Positions 40,178 to 43,374 of a stretch of 43,374 nucleotides of DNA are shown here, piece by piece (within the stretch, counting starts at the first letter, position 1; the number at the start of each line of letters is the position of its first letter). The notes beneath the pieces are model-generated. The model was not told the origin of the DNA, did not search any database, and saw only the letters and a list, made by a program, of their open reading frames with translations. This DNA is from CAZJHD01 sp964545855 (GTDB lineage Bacteria > Planctomycetota > UBA1135 > JACQFD01). The DNA lies in NCBI GenBank assembly GCA_964545855.1, contig CAZJHD010000036.1, positions 1 to 43,374 of the forward strand, written 5' to 3'. Both the position numbers and the translations under genes were made by a program.

Positions 40178-41662
40178 GTGCGTTCCGTGATTCCGATCCG
40201 CAACCGGAGCGCCACGCCGCGGCCGATGTCGCCGGGCAAGAAGGCGTGGGACCAACTCCCGGACGGGCAGCCCAATCTCGTCCTCCTGCTCGTGATGCTG
40301 TGCGTCCGTGGAGTTGGCGAGCTCAGGGAACGATGGCGATTCAGGGACCTGCGAGGAGTGGCGCGACGTCTCGGACTTCGCATCTGGCGATCGTCGCCGG
40401 GGGTACGCGGACGACTCCTGTTCACGGGGGTCCTCGGAGGCGCGCACCTGCAATGCAACCAGATCGAGGATGGGTTCATGCAGGGAGAGTCCGTCGTCGT
40501 GAGGGCCCGGGTCGACGACTCCGAGCGGGAGATCCCGGCGCACTACCTCCTCGACCGACGGGCGATGCAGGCCGCGTTCCTCGGTGCGGATCCGTCGCGC
40601 GCACCCGACGGCCGGGCCCTCGCCGCGGCGATCGAACGTCTCGACGAGGTGACACGGGAATGGCTTCGCGGGCGCGTCGCGCGCGAGAACGTGAGCATCG
40701 AGGACGGATGGGTCGTCGTCGAGGCTCCCGCCGATGCGTGGAGGAGAACGCTCGTCGAAGAGCGCCTCGACTTGGCGGTGATCCTCGCGAACGCCCTCGC
40801 GGCGCCGAGGGCGCGGCTCGTGGATGCGCTCGTCGAGAGCGCGACGGAGGATCCCCGTCCCGCCGTCCGCGTGCGCAGCATCGAGACACTTCGGAGGGAC
40901 CACGCGCGGCATCCTCGCGCCGACGGTGCCTTCCAGCGCGGCCGCATCGACGCGGATGCGTCGGTGCGTCTGGCCGCGTCGCTCGCGCTCGGTGCCGGAG
41001 CCGTCGATGATCTCGAGCGATTCGTCCTCGACGCGGAGCTGCCTTCGGACCTGCGGAGGCGCGCTTTCCACGAGATGCTCGGCTTGGCGCGCGAGGAGCG
41101 CTCGGCGCTGCTCGTCGTCCGTTTGATCGACGAGGCGCGTGACGATCTCCTGCGACGCCGCGCGATCACCGCCGCGGGCGCCCGCCGCATGCGGGAGGCC
41201 GTCCCAGCGCTCATTCTTCGGGTCGGCCGAGAGGACGACGTCACGGCCGCACTGGCTGCGGAGGCTCTCGAACGCATCGAGGATCCCGCTGCGGAGGCGG
41301 CGCTCGTCGAGTGCCTCGATCGGCCCGTGTCGCGAGCGTCCGGAGCCGCGGTGAAAGCGCTGCACCGGATCGGCACTGCCGCATCCGTGGAGCCGCTGCT
41401 GCTCTTCGCCGCGCGCGCCGGAGTGTCGGCAGCTCTGTCGGAGGCTGCACGCGCAGCGGTCCTCGCGATCCAGTCGCGCCTGAAGGGCGCCGAGCAGGGC
41501 CAGCTCTCGGTGGCCGCGAGCCCGGAGCCGAGCGGTCGGTTGAGCCTCCCTGCGGGATCCGACGGAGCGCTCACCCTGCCGGACGACGCGCCACCGATCG
41601 CCCCCGAGGTCTCCACCCGTGACGCCGATGACGGGCGGCCGCAGCGCAGGCGGACGCAGTGA
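40178..41662 (+). CDS. HEAT-repeat protein, array copy 12 (signature-lacking)
   Basis: 494 residues from GTG 40178. GTG 40187 and ATG 40226 (MSPGKKAWD) are equally possible, as no start has a Shine-Dalgarno. A hydrophobic segment PNLVLLLVMLCVRGVG follows near residue 33 and then basic residues. The N-terminal domain is diverged (RGRLLFTGVLGGAHLQCNQIEDG) and lacks GDxxFD (IPAHYLLDRRAMQAAFLGAD there). HEAT units: RIDADASVRLAASLALGAGAVDDLERFV, DVTAALAAEALERIEDPAAEAALVECL and SGAAVKALHRIGTAASVEPLLLFA. The tail AVLAIQSRLKGAEQG leads to GQLS, GRLS and GALT at 12 and 10. It closes the array 26 bases before purE. Confidence 0.82.
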   Translation: MRSVIPIRNRSATPRPMSPGKKAWDQLPDGQPNLVLLLVMLCVRGVGELRERWRFRDLRGVARRLGLRIWRSSPGVRGRLLFTGVLGGAHLQCNQIEDGFMQGESVVVRARVDDSEREIPAHYLLDRRAMQAAFLGADPSRAPDGRALAAAIERLDEVTREWLRGRVARENVSIEDGWVVVEAPADAWRRTLVEERLDLAVILANALAAPRARLVDALVESATEDPRPAVRVRSIETLRRDHARHPRADGAFQRGRIDADASVRLAASLALGAGAVDDLERFVLDAELPSDLRRRAFHEMLGLAREERSALLVVRLIDEARDDLLRRRAITAAGARRMREAVPALILRVGREDDVTAALAAEALERIEDPAAEAALVECLDRPVSRASGAAVKALHRIGTAASVEPLLLFAARAGVSAALSEAARAAVLAIQSRLKGAEQGQLSVAASPEPSGRLSLPAGSDGALTLPDDAPPIAPEVSTRDADDGRPQRRRTQ

Positions 41663-41671
41663 CGCGGCGCC

Positions 41672-41680
41672 TGCTATAAG
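41672..41680 (+). promoter_or_regulatory. Possible extended -10 element for purE
   Basis: TGCTATAAG is an extended -10 match and the most AT-rich stretch nearby, ending nine bases before the purE ATG. Transcription would begin at or near the start codon, giving a leaderless or very short-leader message. AAGG within the same stretch could instead be the Shine-Dalgarno. These readings are alternatives. Confidence 0.35.
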
Positions 41681-41688
41681 GTCGAGGC

Positions 41689-42183
<495 letters not shown>

Positions 42184-42186
42184 GCG

Positions 42187-43338
42187 GTGCGCGTCGGCGT
42201 CCTCGGCGGCGGACAGCTCGGGCGCATGCTCGCGCTCGCAGGGCATCCCCTCGGCGTCCGCTGCGCGTTCCTCGATCCGGCGCCGGATGCGCCGATGGCG
42301 GCGGCGGCGGAGGCGATCGTCGCGCCCTTCGACGACGCGCACGCGATCGACGACCTCGCGTCGCGCATCGACGTGGCGACCTTCGAGTTCGAGAACGTGT
42401 CGCTCGCCTCGGCGGAGCGGCTCGCGGGCCGCGTGCCGTTCTTCCCCGGGGTGGCAGCGCTGCGCGCGAAGCAGGACCGGCTCGACGAGAAGCGTTTCTT
42501 CGAGCGCCTCGGGATCCCGACGGCGCGCTTCGAGCCCGCGTCGACGCGCGAGGAGCTCGACGGCGCCCTCGCGGCGATCGGCTTCCCGGCCGTCGTGAAG
42601 ACGCGGCGCCACGGCTACGACGGCAAGGGCCAGGCGGTGCTGCGCGACGCGCGGCACGTCGCGCGCGTGTGGGAGGCGCTCCGCGGAGCGCCCCTCATCG
42701 TGGAGGCCTTCGTGCCCTTCGCGCGGGAGCTGTCGGTGATCGCCGTCCGCGGGCGCGACGGCGCGACGGCGGCGTACCCGCTCTTCGAGAACCATCACGC
42801 CGGCGGGATCCTGCGTCACTCGCGCTCGCCGGCGCCGGGCGCGGCGGAGCGTCTCCAGGCGACCGCCGAGTCGATCGCGCGGCGCGTGCTCGACGACCTC
42901 GACTACGTGGGCGTGCTCGCCATCGAGCTCTTCGAGGTGGACGGCAAGCTCCTCGCGAACGAGATGGCGCCGCGCGTGCACAACTCGGGGCACGGGACCA
43001 TCGAGGGGAACGTCACGAGCCAGTTCGAGAACCACCTCCGCGCGATCCTCGGCTGGCCCCTCGGGTCGACGGCTCCGCGCGGGACCGCCGTGATGGTGAA
43101 CGTGCTGGGGGCGCTGCCGGATCTGCAGCGCGTCCTCGCGGTCCGCGGCGCGCGCGTGCATCGGTACGGGAAGGAGCCGCGGCCGGGCCGCAAGCTCGGC
43201 CACGTGACGATCTGCCAGGACGGCGACGGCACGGCGGGCTTCGAGGACCGCGTGCGACAGCTCCTGTCGCTCGTGGAGGAGCACCTCGTGCCGCTGCCGC
43301 CGCCGGGCGGACAGGCGGGGCTGCCGTTCGGGCCGTAG
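42187..43338 (+). CDS. purK: 5-(carboxyamino)imidazole ribonucleotide synthase
   Basis: ATP-grasp enzyme, 383 residues, making N5-CAIR from AIR, ATP and bicarbonate; its product is the PurE substrate. It starts at a GTG three bases after the purE stop. Signatures: VGVLGGGQLGRMLALAG, FEFENV, KQDRLDEKRFFERLGIPTARF, VVKTRRHGYDGKGQAVL (ATP binding), YPLFENHHAGGILRHSRSPA, LANEMAPRVHNSGHGTIEGNVTSQFENHLRAI and MVNVLG. All are typical and complete. Confidence 0.98.
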   Translation: MRVGVLGGGQLGRMLALAGHPLGVRCAFLDPAPDAPMAAAAEAIVAPFDDAHAIDDLASRIDVATFEFENVSLASAERLAGRVPFFPGVAALRAKQDRLDEKRFFERLGIPTARFEPASTREELDGALAAIGFPAVVKTRRHGYDGKGQAVLRDARHVARVWEALRGAPLIVEAFVPFARELSVIAVRGRDGATAAYPLFENHHAGGILRHSRSPAPGAAERLQATAESIARRVLDDLDYVGVLAIELFEVDGKLLANEMAPRVHNSGHGTIEGNVTSQFENHLRAILGWPLGSTAPRGTAVMVNVLGALPDLQRVLAVRGARVHRYGKEPRPGRKLGHVTICQDGDGTAGFEDRVRQLLSLVEEHLVPLPPPGGQAGLPFGP

Positions 43339-43351
43339 GGGCGTTCGGCCC

Positions 43352-43374
43352 GGGAATGGGGTCAGACCCCTTTC
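43352..43374 (+). repeat. 23-bp dispersed repeat at the window end
   Basis: Identical to 22498-22520 and to the reverse complement of 17006-17028, 13 bases after the purK stop. It touches the right edge, so it may be the left end of another longer element like the one at 16761-17032; the preceding bases CCCGGGAATGGGG match that element's terminus as well. Confidence 0.75.

Noticed and set aside
24270..41662. The repeated tails as a CRISPR-like or tandem DNA repeat array.
   Set aside because: The repeats are coding, 1.3-1.7 kb apart and embedded in full-length genes; no short spacer structure exists.

Overview
The window is very GC-rich bacterial DNA, densely packed with genes. Many neighbours share ATGA or GTGA stop/start overlaps. 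A dockerin-bearing secreted protein, a formylglycine-type sulfatase lipoprotein, a Kelch-repeat secreted protein, a GMC/Gfo-Idh pair and families of long paralogous HEAT proteins suggest a Planctomycetota (or similar large-genome, high-GC) bacterium. This is inference from gene content only; no rRNA or tRNA gene is visible. 

Layout. 1-867 (-): 5' part of clpB, cut by the window edge. 1095-3023 (-): secreted C39-like/dockerin protein. 3362-8025 (+): four-gene signalling cassette (REC-EAL, FIST sensor, soluble histidine kinase, REC-HDOD). 8066-9622 (-): secreted Kelch protein. 9727-13358 (+): SDR oxidoreductase and a large lipoprotein-like metallophosphoesterase. 13343-13945 (-): GNAT acetyltransferase. 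14034-16744 (+): overlapping GMC oxidoreductase and Gfo/Idh-like oxidoreductase. 16761-17032: MITE/REP-like element with perfect 19-bp terminal inverted repeats. 17047-20779 (-): small secreted protein, then sulfatase, dapA and pdxJ as an overlapping operon. 20831-43338 (+): rsmD, nagA, a divergent Hsp70-like ATPase, twelve tandem paralogous HEAT-repeat genes, purE and purK. 

The most unusual region is 22526-41662. An Hsp70-like protein is followed by twelve consecutive, co-directional, 450-503 aa HEAT-repeat paralogues. Most have an N-terminal membrane anchor with positive residues after it, so the HEAT part should face the cytoplasm. Seven of them keep a GDxxFD...VxG signature in the domain after the anchor; five have lost it. 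All twelve end in the same kind of tail: a helix (consensus AIQSRLxGAEAG) followed by three GxL[ST] motifs. The first-to-second motif spacing is 12 residues in all twelve, and second-to-third is 10 in eleven (8 in one). Parts of the tail are nearly identical in DNA between copies while the rest has diverged, which points to gene conversion or strong selection on the tail. I know of no described system with this layout. A membrane-associated scaffold set read or remodelled by the Hsp70-like ATPase is the simplest working hypothesis. 

A 23-bp repeat lies at the nagA/Hsp70 junction, in the MITE-like element and at the window's right end. At the nagA junction it removes the in-frame stop: taking out exactly these 23 bp restores a TGA overlapping the Hsp70 ATG.
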